From Lineus longissimus (taxonomy: Eukaryota; Nemertea; Pilidiophora; Heteronemertea; Lineidae), in assembly GCF_910592395.1 (NCBI RefSeq), contig NC_088311.1, forward strand, positions 3,102,501-3,166,500: a DNA stretch of 64,000 nucleotides, in the 5' to 3' direction. Positions within the stretch are counted from its first letter, which is position 1. Each line of letters begins with the position of its first letter. Under the pieces are notes generated by a model. That model did not search any database. It worked only from the letters and a program-made list of their open reading frames with translations, and was not told the DNA's origin. Shown here piece after piece: positions 35,542-47,635 of the stretch. A program made the translations under genes and the position numbers.

Positions 35542-35842
35542 GTACCTATCCAAATTCAGGCCACAGATTACCTTACCTATCCTAATCTAGGTCAGACAAT
35601 CCTACTTATCCGAATCTATGGCACAGATTATCCTACCTATCTAAATCTAGGGCACCGTTTACCATACCTATCCAAATCTAGGTCACATTATCCTACCTAT
35701 CCAAATCTAGGTCACATTACCCTACCTATCCAAATCTAGGTCACATTATCCTACCTATCCAAATCTAGGTCACATTATCCTACCTATCCAAATCTAGGTC
35801 ACATTATCCTTCTTATCCAAATCTAGGGCACAGAATATCTTA
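35542..35842 (+). repeat. Minisatellite, ~29-bp unit, about ten copies
   Basis: The word CCTATCCAAATCTAGGTCAC recurs about every 29-31 bp. The central copies (about 35665-35815) are nearly identical; the outer ones are diverged, with AGGGCACAG and AGGTCAGAC variants. Confidence 0.9.
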
Positions 35843-38800
35843 CCAAGCAAACTGCAGCAGCACATGTCACACCAACAACAGCAGTTAAATTGATCTATCA
35901 TTTCATTTCCAATGGTTTGAATCAATATCATTGAAAAACAAACATTTACCGGTACCTTCTTTTATGGCCAGCTCAGACGTTGGTCATTCTCCAACTAAGC
36001 ACCGATATGTTTCAAATACCAGTACTCAGCGCCTAATGAAACAAACCATGCTCTTATGGTCTGTTTAGACACCAATTTAATATCCGACCACGTCTGTAGA
36101 CACCATTCATCACTCCAGAGACCTCATCCACTGCTATTTGAGATGTACTGGGATAGCCCAATAATTATTGGAGATTTTTCACACATTGTTAGCGGTTACA
36201 TTGAGGACTACTTCTCTGAAGTATGCAATTTCTCCAACTAACATCTTTTGACGTAGAGTTGTATGTTACGAACAGCAAGTATTATTTTGAACAACCAAAG
36301 GGTATGGTCGGACCAAGACGGCATATCGAATGCTAATCCTTGATGGGTCAAGCTTTTCTACTGATCTTTGCATTCTTGGTAGTTGTCATATGAGAGTATC
36401 ACCACGACAACAGTTGACATATCTGAGCGCTATCGCTACACAAATACAAGGAAAAGAATACCAAATGTAGTGTTGCGGGTATGAATCAAGGTTGCTGATG
36501 GATAGAGCTATCAGCAATTTTCTTATACATTGCCGGCTTTATGCCATGAAAGTTTTATTCGAAGTAAGATTGGACGTGAAGAAGTGTTCATCTCTGGCGA
36601 TCCCTCTGGTTGTGTTTACCCAGACCATGGCCATTTGCGAACAAGTCATGCCATAAATTCAACATCCTAAACACATTTATAACATAGTTGGTGTCGGGAA
36701 GGATATTGTTAACAACATCCATAGGCAGTAATTTGGGGGGAAGAATCATAAAGGCTAGCCATTTGGACCACCGCCAAGCTATAAATTTGGCTTCATCAGT
36801 GATATAAGTTTTTGGCGGCATGGGATGGCCAGTTACAATGTATCAGCATCAGACTAGTTTCTCTTTTACTGCCTGATCCAATGGGGGCAAAACACTTTGA
36901 CAAAGGATCCATAACTGACTTCATGCAGATAAAACAGGTATGGCTAAGTGCCTTGCCGAAGGACGAGAACCTTTCACAAGGGACATAATCTGACTCTGCT
37001 TTTCCTCATGCAACAATGCAGGAAGCCATTTTGTCCAATATCCCTTTCATAGTGTCTAATTATGCAAAACATCCAAATTGTGGATTTCCTGCAGAATGTC
37101 AAGGGGACTAATATTCTATATTTACACCCTTTCATTAGGTTTGTCCTCCCACAACTGATTGGACCCCTGCAAAATATAAGTACCCCCTGAAGGTCTTGAA
37201 TCTGATGATGTCACTCCAAATAGCCAAGTTGCTTGAGGCAGTTTGGAAGACCATCTGACCATCAACTGCTGCAATCATGTGCTTCTGCTAACAATAAGGC
37301 TGTCATAGTGACAACTTTTACTCTGTGACACCTACAAATAAAATGCTGAAATTGCACCACCTCACAATGAAATAGGTGCAATTAAAATTTTTCATTTCTT
37401 CATAATTTTTCTGCACTGTGTGACAGTATCCATGCATTCTTGCTATTCATGCCTCCATGAGATTGCGAATGATTGCCATTTGCACTTTCTAACCTGCGCT
37501 GTCTAACATGTCTAACCCGCTGTGAGTACATCATGTCTGTAATTCCACCATCAAAATACATGATGCATACTCACTGCTTTAACAACTGCAATTTTAACAA
37601 GACGACAGTACCCCATTTTGAAAGATATGACGGCACTCATTCATTCCAAACAAATCACATGTTTTATTACACAAGAGGAGTACTGTTTGGTCATCTGGCC
37701 CCGAGAATTTGCAGAAAAGTCATATCAAAGAGCGTCTGTCTGAGCATTCTCTGATTAAGAGTCCCTTTTCCATGCAAAAGAGTTTCTTTTCCATGCATCA
37801 TGACCCCAAATCCCTCTCTGAATACCCTTCAGCCATATTCCATAAGTCTCCGCACTGACCAAGACCTTATGCCGTGTGTCTCCTCAAAGTACCTCACCCC
37901 TTATACTTTTATCACGCCAAATTTGTTGCAACTATCAATATCTAAATTCGCATCTTAGGCAAAGTCTTCCAAGGCACCTCCATTTATATGAGAAACACCG
38001 ATGATTTATCACCATCAAACACTAATGCATCTGCATGTATTATATCTTACGCTTCATTTTCCTAATACATTGGTAGAATGAGTTACTTCCTTTCAGCACG
38101 TTACTCTCCTTCCTGCTAACAAAACGTTCCACATCTCCCTGAATAATTTTGTGGAAACAGCCAAGAGTTCCTTAGCAACAACACATTGGAGCTGCGTCTC
38201 AGACCTTATACAGACACATTACCATGGAAACCAATTGATCATGTCACGTGGACAGCATCTCAGACCCTTTTGGGAGGACTGTTCTATGGGTTCTGTGGTT
38301 TATTGAAAGAATAACAACTTGTTATCTTGTGTTAACACTGTCTTCTAGGAATGATACAGCAGATAACTCTTCCATGCGAGGTGATTGGTGGTAGGGGCAT
38401 CTGGAACTGACCACACCAACTGTCACCAGGCGAGAGATACATGCAGGTACCCCTTCCCTGCAAGCAGAGTAACGGTATATAGATAGGTAAGGCATACATT
38501 GATCAACTGAAGCCTTGTGGAGCACTACTCTCTAGCTGTGACAGCAAAAACAATGTCTGATGACAAAGAGATGATGAGCGTTGATACTGCCAAATGAAAA
38601 TGGCCTATGAGCCTGCTTGACATCAAGGACATGGCTTATGCAGAGCAGAAGTTTTACAGCAATGGAATATCTTTGTGACCATAATTATCGCTAAATCTCA
38701 CACACTGATGAGTTTGTAGCATTATCCGACCTGTATGCACGTTCTCTTTGCAGGAAAATTATGTATTCATGCCTGCATTCCGATGACATGAAAGGTTGAT

Positions 38801-39844
38801 GCGTCAAAAGAAAATGGCCGATGTCCCAGTCATCATTGGATGTTGGTGATGCTGAGAGAGAATTCACCCATAAAATTCCTTTACAGTCAGAAACGAAACG
38901 ATGCTGAATCATGCATCTGGCAGTGATGCATATTAATTGCAGCAGCGTTGCACCTGCATGAGTTCTTTGCAGCAAAAGGAAATAAGCACCAAAAGCAAGG
39001 AGAGCGATTCGGCCCAGTTTAGTCACCACAATTACAACTGAGGGTAGAAAATGCCGCTCTATTTTGACATAATCGGAAGTAGATCGTTTTATTATGGCAA
39101 TAATCTGCCAGATCGTGGTCGTTCATCATCATCAATGTAGTAATTGTTCACTAAACATCAATTACAAAATGCCTCGACTGGGATGGGAGGAGGAGCTGAA
39201 TTAAAACAAGACAAATGTTGCTGCTAATTTGACAGCAGGGGCCGCTAATTTTACAGCCGTTTATGACAAATTCCAATACACTGAGTATAGGACCTATAGT
39301 TATCTGAAGATGTCCTGAGAGAGACCACATCAACATGACAACTAAATGAGTTCTGGGGACATGGAAAAAAATCACAATTTGTAATTTTCTTCTTCAAAGG
39401 ACCTTATTGGACACTTTATTAATGAATTGGGGACATGGAGAGAAATTACAATTTCATATGTATTTGTTCTCCGACAGACGAAGTTCCCATTCTAATCTAT
39501 TTGGGAAGGCTCTGAATGCAATGGAAGCAGTAGACAAAGGCCCCAATGTCTGGAGAAGAATAGATGAATCTCTTGGGCTCATCTCAAAACAAATATATCT
39601 CTCCTGAACAACAGAAACCCATTTATCGTGTGGGTTTTCGACAATATACACATGACAAGTACTGTATCTCTTTTGGTGGATAAAGAGAAGATCGTTGCAA
39701 TCTTTTTTTCCCACGAGCTGGTCCTGCAGGCTGCAATTACAGGATTATGCAGGCATAAAAACAACAGCCTCTCTAAATTGCTTTTCATAAGGAAACTGAA
39801 TAAATTATTGTAGCCTACATGTTAATGTAGCAGGTATTTTCGAA
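35843..39844. other. Intergenic, no feature recognised
   Basis: About 4 kb of AT-rich sequence with only short frames lacking domain character. Confidence 0.55.
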
Positions 39845-40247
39845 ATGGCATCCATGAAAAAATTTATAAGTACACAAAAAATTTTTTTGCTCAAAATGAA
39901 CCAACATCACCAAAAACTTCAGTGCCAAAAGTTTTTTGATTTTGAAAATTTTGAAAATTTTTTTTTAACTGACTGACTCATGAAAAAATACAAAAAAGTA
40001 CAAAAACTTTTTTCACTTTTTTTGCTCAAAATGAACCAACATCACCAAAAACTTCAGTCCCAAAAGTTTTTTGATTTTGAAAATTTTGAAAAATTTTGAA
40101 CTTCTGAAAAAGTTCAACAATTTTGGCGGGAAAACCTAATCATGCATTTTATCCCCGGATTTTCAACTTCACCACAGCGACCACCCCGTTAATGTGACCA
40201 TATAACCTCGCTCCCATGAGTGGTCGTGTTACCGGGGTTCCACCGTA
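39845..40247 (+). repeat. 131-bp-unit repeat element with pogo/Tigger-like tail
   Basis: Two units 135 bp apart (CTCAAAATGAACCAACATCA at 39890 and 40025), then the tail from about 40120: GGCGGGAAAACCTAATCATG, CCCATGAGTGGTCGTGTTAC and the terminus GGGTTCCACCGTA. Best preserved tail of the family in the window. Confidence 0.82.
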
Positions 40248-41930
40248 TATACAGCACTTAAACTTGAGTATCATTGAAAATCCTTCAAATATTTTGGATA
40301 TTGTTGTGGAAACAGTTGCTATTTCTACAAAAGGCTTCAAATCACTGAGGGTTAACAAACATATTCAATCCCCAACAGCAATAGGCTTAGCAGATGTTGG
40401 AGTGTTTTTAGAGGTATGAACATCATCGATTCTGAAATGTACAAAAGCTAATTTTACAAAAGATCAATCATGGATGGCCCTGATATGGCTGATGTGGCTG
40501 CTGTACCAGGCTGTTACAGGCTGAGAACTGGCCAACGCATGGACTCAAAAGATCAGGTATAATGTGAGAATATGACAGCTGGTCATTCACAAAGACAACT
40601 CAAGGACAACTCAACTGATGACTTCAGCCTACAGTTCTGTGCATCCATTTCCATAGTGCAATGTGGAAACATCGCATCTGAAACTATTGAAGTAGCCTCC
40701 GTGGCATTTTGAAGGACAAGACGTCATCTCATTTTACCAGCCAACTACGAATATTGAAGCATGGTCTTGAAGTGGACATGCCTACTGAGCCAGTGGATGC
40801 ATCTGTCACAAAACAAAGTTTAAGGATAGCACAAGTGTTAATTGTGGACAAGCCTGCATTCGTTAATATCCCTGTGGTTACTTGGCTATTTGCTCCCTCC
40901 TCTTATCTCGAGTTCAATACTTTTTCACACTTATCATGTTGACAGTCTGTCGACAATTTCATTTTTCATTGAACAATTACCAGTCAAGGGCCTGCTCGAG
41001 AAATGTTTTCTAATGGCATCAATTTCAATTTAGAAACTATAGTGAATTAATTAAGGGCCGTTGATATTGTACTTTAACTCTGGTTTCCCAACCATATGAG
41101 GGAACCAGTATGTTGATGATAAGGTACTAAAGTTAGGAGTGTTCTCGGTGCCTTCTAGTCCTCCCTTGGTAAAACATCAAAGTGGAGAAATTTGCCCGAT
41201 GCCCTACCTGGAGCATCCCTGGGGCAGAGTCCTTTCAAAAAAGAGGTAGCAGGGTATCTGTGTCCAACATGCCCCAGTCAACTGTGAGGTATTGTGCTAA
41301 TCTAAAGTACACCAGCTTGACCGATAATTGATAGAATAGAGTAGGTTGAACAGATATTTGAAAATATCATTCATAACTTCAAGTGTGTGTACTAATAAGA
41401 ATGAACCAGGTTACTTGTCTCGGTACAATTTGAGTATGTTTTCGATAACCAAATACTTGAACTATAAAAGGAAACGAACAACTTCCAGCATGTCGTAGGT
41501 TACCTGAGGTTGTCTCTGATGAGCCTAGATAAAAGGATATGTTTGAGTATACATGACATTGAAAAGTCTCGACATAAATAGATATGCCACTGCCAAACTA
41601 GTAATAACTAGTCTGCCGTCATTCCCAAATTAGACAAAACTTCAACTAAACATGCACCACTCTGCCCCTCTCCCAACTAAATATCATGATATTTGGCAAA
41701 CATTATATCAAGGCACAATCAACTACCGGCTATGTGTATTCTCAAAAAGATTATCACATCACAGCAACAACTAGCTAACTATAGGCATAAAGGCAACTGG
41801 CTACAACATCAAAGCAATGGCAATTAATATTGGTACCTTGTTGCCTTCATGACATAGGCCTATATCATACTCACTTACTACTACTGAAATAAATATCTGC
41901 AACAAACATGTCCATGGTAGGTTGCAGAGA
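40248..41930. other. Intergenic, no feature recognised
   Basis: AT-rich, short frames only; AGGCCTA word at 41856. Confidence 0.55.
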
Positions 41931-42112
41931 TACAATGAAACCTCCCTTAGCGGACACCTCTCTATTAAGGACAACCTCTCTATTAAGGACACTAGTTTTG
42001 GTCCCAAATTGAAAGTTTCTATTCAATTTGACCTCTCTAATCAGGACACCTCTCTATTAAGGACAGCACTTGCCAGTCCCGAAGGTGTCCTTAATAGAGA
42101 GGTTCTACTGTA
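41931..42112 (-). mobile_element. MITE-like pogo/Tigger-type element, copy 2
   Basis: Runs from TACAATGAAACCTCCCTTAG to AGAGAGGTTCTACTGTA, bounded by TA on both sides, as expected for a TA target-site duplication. Internal words ACCTCTCTATTAAGGACA are repeated. It is the inverted counterpart of 20977-21160 and has no coding capacity. Confidence 0.78.
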
Positions 42113-42589
42113 GATAAAACAGCATACCGGAATACAATATGACACACATGATGAGACAGGTTATGCCACAATGATAATGTATATGTATATACCTGTACCT
42201 GATAGAGAGTGATATGAAGTAGGGTACACATACCGCCTTATACTAAATGGTGGTGATATAATAGTGATTCTACACCGTCAGTCTGAATCAGTCTATGATG
42301 ACGATATCAAGCCCATTTCGATATGGAAGATTCACCTACCAGTAACAGTCCTCTAGTAGTAGCGCCCATGAATAACATAATGAACCGGCTAAATGATATA
42401 GACTAAGGTCTCTTATCCAGCGCAGTGTAATAACAAATCCAAAACAGAATAAAATTTGACAGAAAATAATGTCCACTGAAATCCTTATATGATTATAATA
42501 ACGGTGCGTTATTGGAATACGTTGTGTCCATGTACTGTACACATATCATAACGACCACTAAGCTTGAGATATCATATTGTGCTGGGTCG

Positions 42590-43110
42590 TGATCGATAAT
42601 GGCATGGGCGCGTCCACTGTGCGCGCGTGGGGGTGCTGGGACCAGGATGCTGAGAGAAGGGATGGAAGGGGATGTAAAGGGTCCTTTTCCATTTCCAGAT
42701 TTGAATACGTTTTATGTTTAAAGCAATAGTCGGCTTTTTATTGTAGTATGTTTGTTCTTCTTCTGGTTCATAAGTGAACTATTTTTCTGAAGGTGTTTGA
42801 TGCTTTTTCAATTTTGTTCGATAGTCAGTAGAAAACGCGTTATTCGTTGATTTCAGTACGCGCAAGTCCTGGCGCGAAAGACCCCTTCCCGCCACGTGAG
42901 TGTACGCCGAGACGCGAGTTCACGTCACCCCGCTATTAAGACGCGAGTCACTTCCTTTTATCGTCGCAGTTGCGGGGTAATTAAGCGCCATCAGCGTGAC
43001 GTTGGAAAAATCGATATCAGCACCATGACGTCAAGGGGTAGATCCTAGCTCCAGGAAAGGCCTTACTAGTGCATCGTTCCACGTGGAAAGTGTCGATGCG
43101 TGGAGAGCTA
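42590..43110. promoter_or_regulatory. CpG-richer patch with CACGTG and TGACGTCA boxes
   Basis: CpG dinucleotides are much denser here than in the flanks (for example GTGCGCGCGTGGGGGTG at about 42618 and the stretch 42835-43030). CACGTG lies at 42893-42898 and a full CRE, TGACGTCA, at 43026-43033. It lies 1.6-2 kb upstream of the XK-related start codon and upstream of the minus-strand axotactin-like gene. Promoter function is inference. Confidence 0.4.
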
Positions 43111-43387
43111 ACTCGGGTCAAATCGGATTCAGCGCGATAATTCAGTCAGATTTGGAATTTTCCTGGCATGAACAGTAACCACTTCTTGATATATGAAGAA
43201 GTTAGGCAAGTGCCACAGCAACATGTATGGGATCAATGCCGAGGGATATAAATGGTATTACACAAACCCTTGGGCTGCGCCTAGCCCAAAAGGTGATACA
43301 GTGAATCAGGGGGTACAGCTTGGAGAAATCATTTTGTCGGTGTGCTGCGCCTGGAAAAAAAGCAGGCTGAAAAACCCCACACGGATA

Positions 43388-43462
43388 AGATTTCACCATG
43401 GTGAGCATGGTTAACTCTCATTTACCATGGTGAACACCGAATTCACCATGGTGAATCCCTGA
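43388..43462. repeat. Three palindromes centred on CCATGG
   Basis: TTTCACCATGGTGA, TTTACCATGGTGAA and TTCACCATGGTGAA lie within about 70 bp. They share their core with the weaker cluster at 16318-16378. Confidence 0.75.
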
Positions 43463-44748
43463 TCATTAAAATGCCACCAGATTTTTTGTCTTGTCCCGAA
43501 TAGATGTGACATGATCCAGGTTGTCTTTTCTCCAGGATTCTAGTTTTGTGTAGCTGTCCATCTGACTGAGGAGAGCAGGAGATCAAAGTCACCGTTAATT
43601 ACATAAAGAGACTACACTGGACCTGACATTTAGGACAGTTATACCAGGTTCTGGTCAGTTTTTAAACGAAAGTCCTTCCTCCCTTGCTCCCCATGTTGTG
43701 CACATACCAGGTTCTGGGCCATTCCCTCCCCGTAGCTCCCCTGCCGTGGACCATCGGTACTACAAGAAACGAACAGACGACGTCCCCATGGGAGGAATGC
43801 GGGCCGAATTTGGGTGATATATAAACAACTTGACTGCATATGTATAGTAAGATAAGCCGCATGATTAAACCAGGTTCATACTTGCTTAGACATGATGAAT
43901 GACGGATCTGCGGTAGCTGGTTTGGGGTTCCAGCTGTAAATCGTCCCCCGCCCTAAAAACGGGCGATATTTTTGATTTTATTCAAAGTATAGTTCCAATT
44001 TCTTAGCTCAGGTGGAGGCACATGACAGTGACGACAACTTTGACGAATGTTTTATCATGATAGTTGAGTTACTGGCATCAGTATTAGTTTGCAGTCATTT
44101 CATCCATTCATGGCATGAAACAAGTGATTGACATCACAATGATTGGCTACATTCATTCCTAAGGGAGCATGGATTGTCGTCCAATAATTTTTCAATACTA
44201 AACGGAGAAGACAGAGCTACTCTCGATGTTGTATTAATATGATGAAAGACCGGTTTGGACGGCTCTCGTTCGATTTTACAGTATTCCGCAACTACAATGA
44301 CTGTGTAAATTCCCCCAATCGTTGGCCGCGCGGATGCCTTTATTTCCCCTTTAAAAATGACAGACCTGGATTGACCTGAAACAAATGCTTTATCAACACA
44401 TCCTAGATAATGAATGTAATCAATAGATATCAGCACACCAATTGTACTACATGCTTAGTGTTGCGACAGATCTGCTGAACATAGACGTCCAGTTGGTCAC
44501 ACTGATCAGCCGTGCCGAATTTTCACCGAAGTACTGCTGAGGTCGCAACCAGGAGACAGGACGTTAGGGATTGCGCCAGCACTAGCGTGTGGAGGAAGCT
44601 GTGGATGTCAGGATACGGACTTGTCTCAGGAAGGTTGTGTTATGGAACTACGGGTGATGCTCAGTGGTGATATGGCCACAGTTATAGCCTGAGCCTTGAA
44701 CTAACCGCGCGGGCCGAATTCAAACGGACACATCCTGAGCTAGACGGT
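43463..44748. other. Presumed promoter and 5' UTR region of the XK-related gene
   Basis: No TATA box or initiator can be placed. GC content rises from about 44460 toward the start codon at 44749. A 100-codon minus-strand frame at 44134-44436 has no recognisable features and is not called. Confidence 0.35.
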
Positions 44749-45212
44749 ATGGCTCTTGAAAAGGCCGCTCTCGGAAGCTTCCTCGTGAAACGAAATCGCA
44801 CCCGTCCACCATTCCCTGCGGCGAAGACACGAAGCGGCGGGTTGGACCAACCTGATTCTGCGGGGCCGTCTGCTACCGACGACGATGATGGGGAGAGACA
44901 AGGATGTGACTGGTCTTTGGCGACATTACTCCAGATCGTCAGCTACCTCGTCTTCGCTGTACTGTATATAATAGATTGCGGGTCCGATATTTGGACAGCT
45001 AGCGTCTATAAAACGGACCAAGAGGACCGGCATTTCTGGTTGACTTTCATTATTGTCGCTGTGTCCTCTGTGACTCTCGTTGTGATTAACCTCTACTGGT
45101 ATTACTGTGAATATGAAGACGATAAGGCTGTGAGGCCGGATGGTATGCCGCCCAGGTGGGTATGGGCAGTGAGGATCATCTTCACGCTGTGCCTCCTCGG
45201 ACCATTTCTTAG
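44749..45212 (+). CDS. XK-related exon 1
   Basis: ATG at 44749 with G at -3 and G at +4. Encodes the cytoplasmic N terminus and the first three hydrophobic segments, ending GPFL plus AG before GTAAGT. Confidence 0.85.
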
Positions 45213-47122
45213 GTAAGTTGTGGTTTATTATGTGGAATGGGTGCCATCAAGAATTACTAAAGTCTTTATTAATTCTTGGTGCAATCGGTTAACTCGGGCT
45301 TCAATAATAAACAACCTCCGACCGTTGACAAATACCCCCAATATGTTTTAAAAAACGAACAAGAATACACAACATGGCCAACCAGTCATCTGGGAGACCA
45401 TTGGTTCCAGCCATGTCTTTACATTGACACGAATGAAAGATTCATGCTGAAACTATTTGAACGTCATTGGGCGTTGTCAATATTGTACCAGTCAGTTTTC
45501 ATCAGATGAAAGCACACTCAACATAGTCCAGTCCATAAGGCACAGCCCAGAGGCGGTTGCCCGTTCTCATATGTACGTCGAATGGACAGTCTCGGTAGTC
45601 CGTAGGTATTATCATGATGGAATGTCTGTGCAAAAAGGGACGATCCTGTTGTTTGGTGATTCACATATATTGTGCTTCATATCATGAAATGTGGTTGAGG
45701 GAGTAAACCAGTTTGTTTTATATGATTTCCTTTCAGATGTATAGAAATATGCCGCTTGGGGATGAAGAACAAACGAGCTGAGGACGAGCGGGTAAAGGAA
45801 TACTACAAAAAACGCGCGGATCTTGAGATCCAAGATGTGGCGGTGCTTGGAATCATTGAATCCTTCCTGGAGTCGGCCCCACAGTTAGGTTTACAACTTT
45901 TCATCATGCAGACACAGGGACACGAGGAGAACTTCAGGCGTAAGCATAATGAGCACAGAGCATCCATCCTCATGAGACGTATTCTTGTTTTCTGCGAACC
46001 AAAGGTTTATATACCAACCTGAGTGGTTGTTGCATTATCTTCACACAATGCCAGCTAAGTCCCTATAACGTGGGTCTTCTTGACCAACTGTCTCTTTAGC
46101 TGCACAATCTGCCATCAATAGTGTCCCCAGATTAGCCTTCAGTTCACATTTGATCGGACAGATAGAGCATAGAACCTGAAGGAAACCACACTAATAATAT
46201 TCCTCCACTCTCAGTTTGCAGACTACCTGCAATACACAGACGTTTCACCATACTGTTAACTCGGTCAAGATCCCTCTCGACTCCGCAAGCCGCCCCGGAA
46301 CTTATTGTTGTACCCTGAGGCCTATCTACACATAGTCGTTCCATGACGCGTATCACGCACAAGTCAATATATATGCATATGTAGAGATGGGCCTTAGTTC
46401 CCTCTTATATTACTCCAAGTATACAAGCAAAATCTGTCTTCTTTTCAGTGTTCATACAAACTGCCTCCTGTCTTTCGTCCTGGCTGTCTTGTGCCATAGC
46501 TTTGGTATCGTACAGCCGCGCAAATCGAGTTGCCAGGCCAATGAAGGAACAACTGAGGTTACCAGCCATGCTTATGCTATTCCTGTGGAGGCTATTTACC
46601 ATTGGTCCAAGGATACTGGCTCTGTCTCTTTTCGCCTCCATCATTGCCGTTCGCTATTACGTCCCAGTGGCAATCGCTTGTCATTGGCTGCTGATGACAG
46701 TTTACTTAATTTCGCGCAGGACAAATTATTGCAATGGGAAAATCTTTGAGATTTCATTCAATGTGCTTGTCGGTTTCGTATACATTTTCACATTTTGGAA
46801 CATTGAGGACGGTCATACGCGCTTGAGGTATACATTCTATTACATTTTGATTTATCTGGAAAATCTAGGTATGGTAGTCACGTGGTTTCTTCTGACCACT
46901 CACGCGGGACAATGGTACTACATCCCCTCATTTCTTTTCGTGATAATAGGCTTCCTATTGGGCGTGGCATTCATGTTGGCATATTACAAGGGATGTCATC
47001 CGAAGACAATCAAATTATGCTTGACAGCAGACGACTTTGATCAGAGCGGACCGTACTCCCAAGACGCAATGCACCTTGATGAAAGCACTGCCGTCATTGA
47101 CAATGAGGAGGAAAGGCTCTAG
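44749..47122 (+). CDS. XK-related (XKR) family multi-pass membrane protein, 3 exons
   Basis: Join 44749-45212, 45737-45939, 46449-47122 gives 446 residues and closes in phase (2, then 1). The N-terminal ~53 residues are hydrophilic with a DDDD run. Transmembrane stretches follow at about 57-76 (TLLQIVSYLVFAVLYII), 96-118 (FWLTFIIVAVSSVTLVVINL) and 137-154, with several more in exon 3. The DCGSD after the first membrane segment and the IIESFLESAPQLGLQLFI block in exon 2 are typical of XK/XKR proteins. Members XKR4, XKR8 and XKR9 scramble phospholipids at the plasma membrane after caspase cleavage; others have unknown roles. The C-terminal tail contains DDFD at 417-420. Which paralogue this is cannot be decided by eye. 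An AATAAA follows at 47381. Confidence 0.88.
45737..45939 (+). CDS. XK-related exon 2
   Basis: Acceptor TTTCAG at 45736. Encodes RCIEICRLGMKNK, a charged helix, and ESAPQLGLQLFIMQ, the most conserved XKR block. Donor GTAAGC at 45940. Confidence 0.86.
46449..47122 (+). CDS. XK-related exon 3 (terminal)
   Basis: Acceptor CTTTTCAG at 46448. Carries the remaining membrane segments (for example WLSCAIALVSY, IIAVRYYVPVAIACHWLLM, FLFVIIGFLLGVAFMLAYY) and an acidic C-terminal tail ending EEERL before TAG at 47120-47122. Confidence 0.87.
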
Positions 47123-47380
47123 GCCTGGAACTCGCAGACAACGCCGGGTCGCAAGACACCAGGATACCAGCAACAACCCGCGATTTTTAGACTCCGATGC
47201 AGTCCATTTCGTCATCCTGATAGTCCGTCCTCTATCGGGCGACAAGACATAACCGGTCGACTACTGCGTCCGGAGTGTAGTGATTTTGGACTCCTGTTGA
47301 TAATTATACTTCAACGACAAGCGCTAAAATTATTATCTGTGCTTTGTGTGAGCTAATATTAGTGTTACCAGAGTCTTTTA

Positions 47381-47386
47381 AATAAA
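47381..47386 (+). terminator. Polyadenylation signal of the XK-related gene
   Basis: AATAAA 259 bp after the stop codon, followed by a TGTTTT-rich stretch. It is the first canonical signal downstream. Confidence 0.65.
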
Positions 47387-47635
47387 TGTTTTCGCATATT
47401 GTATCACGTCTCATTCTTATATAATAGCACTCCAGATGATGAATAATGAGATACAAAAGTGACGTGTTCAAGGTTACTTGATGATCAATCAACTGGATAT
47501 CCGAGTGACTTGTGATAGGTTAAACTGTACTTCATCCTGGGGAAATCAGGGGTTAATGTGTGTTCGGTTAAAGTAGACATTTTTGGCTTTTGATTTATAA
47601 ATAATATCAACCATAACAGAACTGACATTTGTCTC

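Noticed and set aside
44134-44436. 100-codon minus-strand frame in front of the XK-related gene
   Set aside because: No recognisable feature and no splice support; it overlaps the presumed promoter.
46387-46749. 120-codon plus-strand frame overlapping XK-related exon 3
   Set aside because: Different frame from the membrane-spanning reading, which is confirmed by phase from exon 2.
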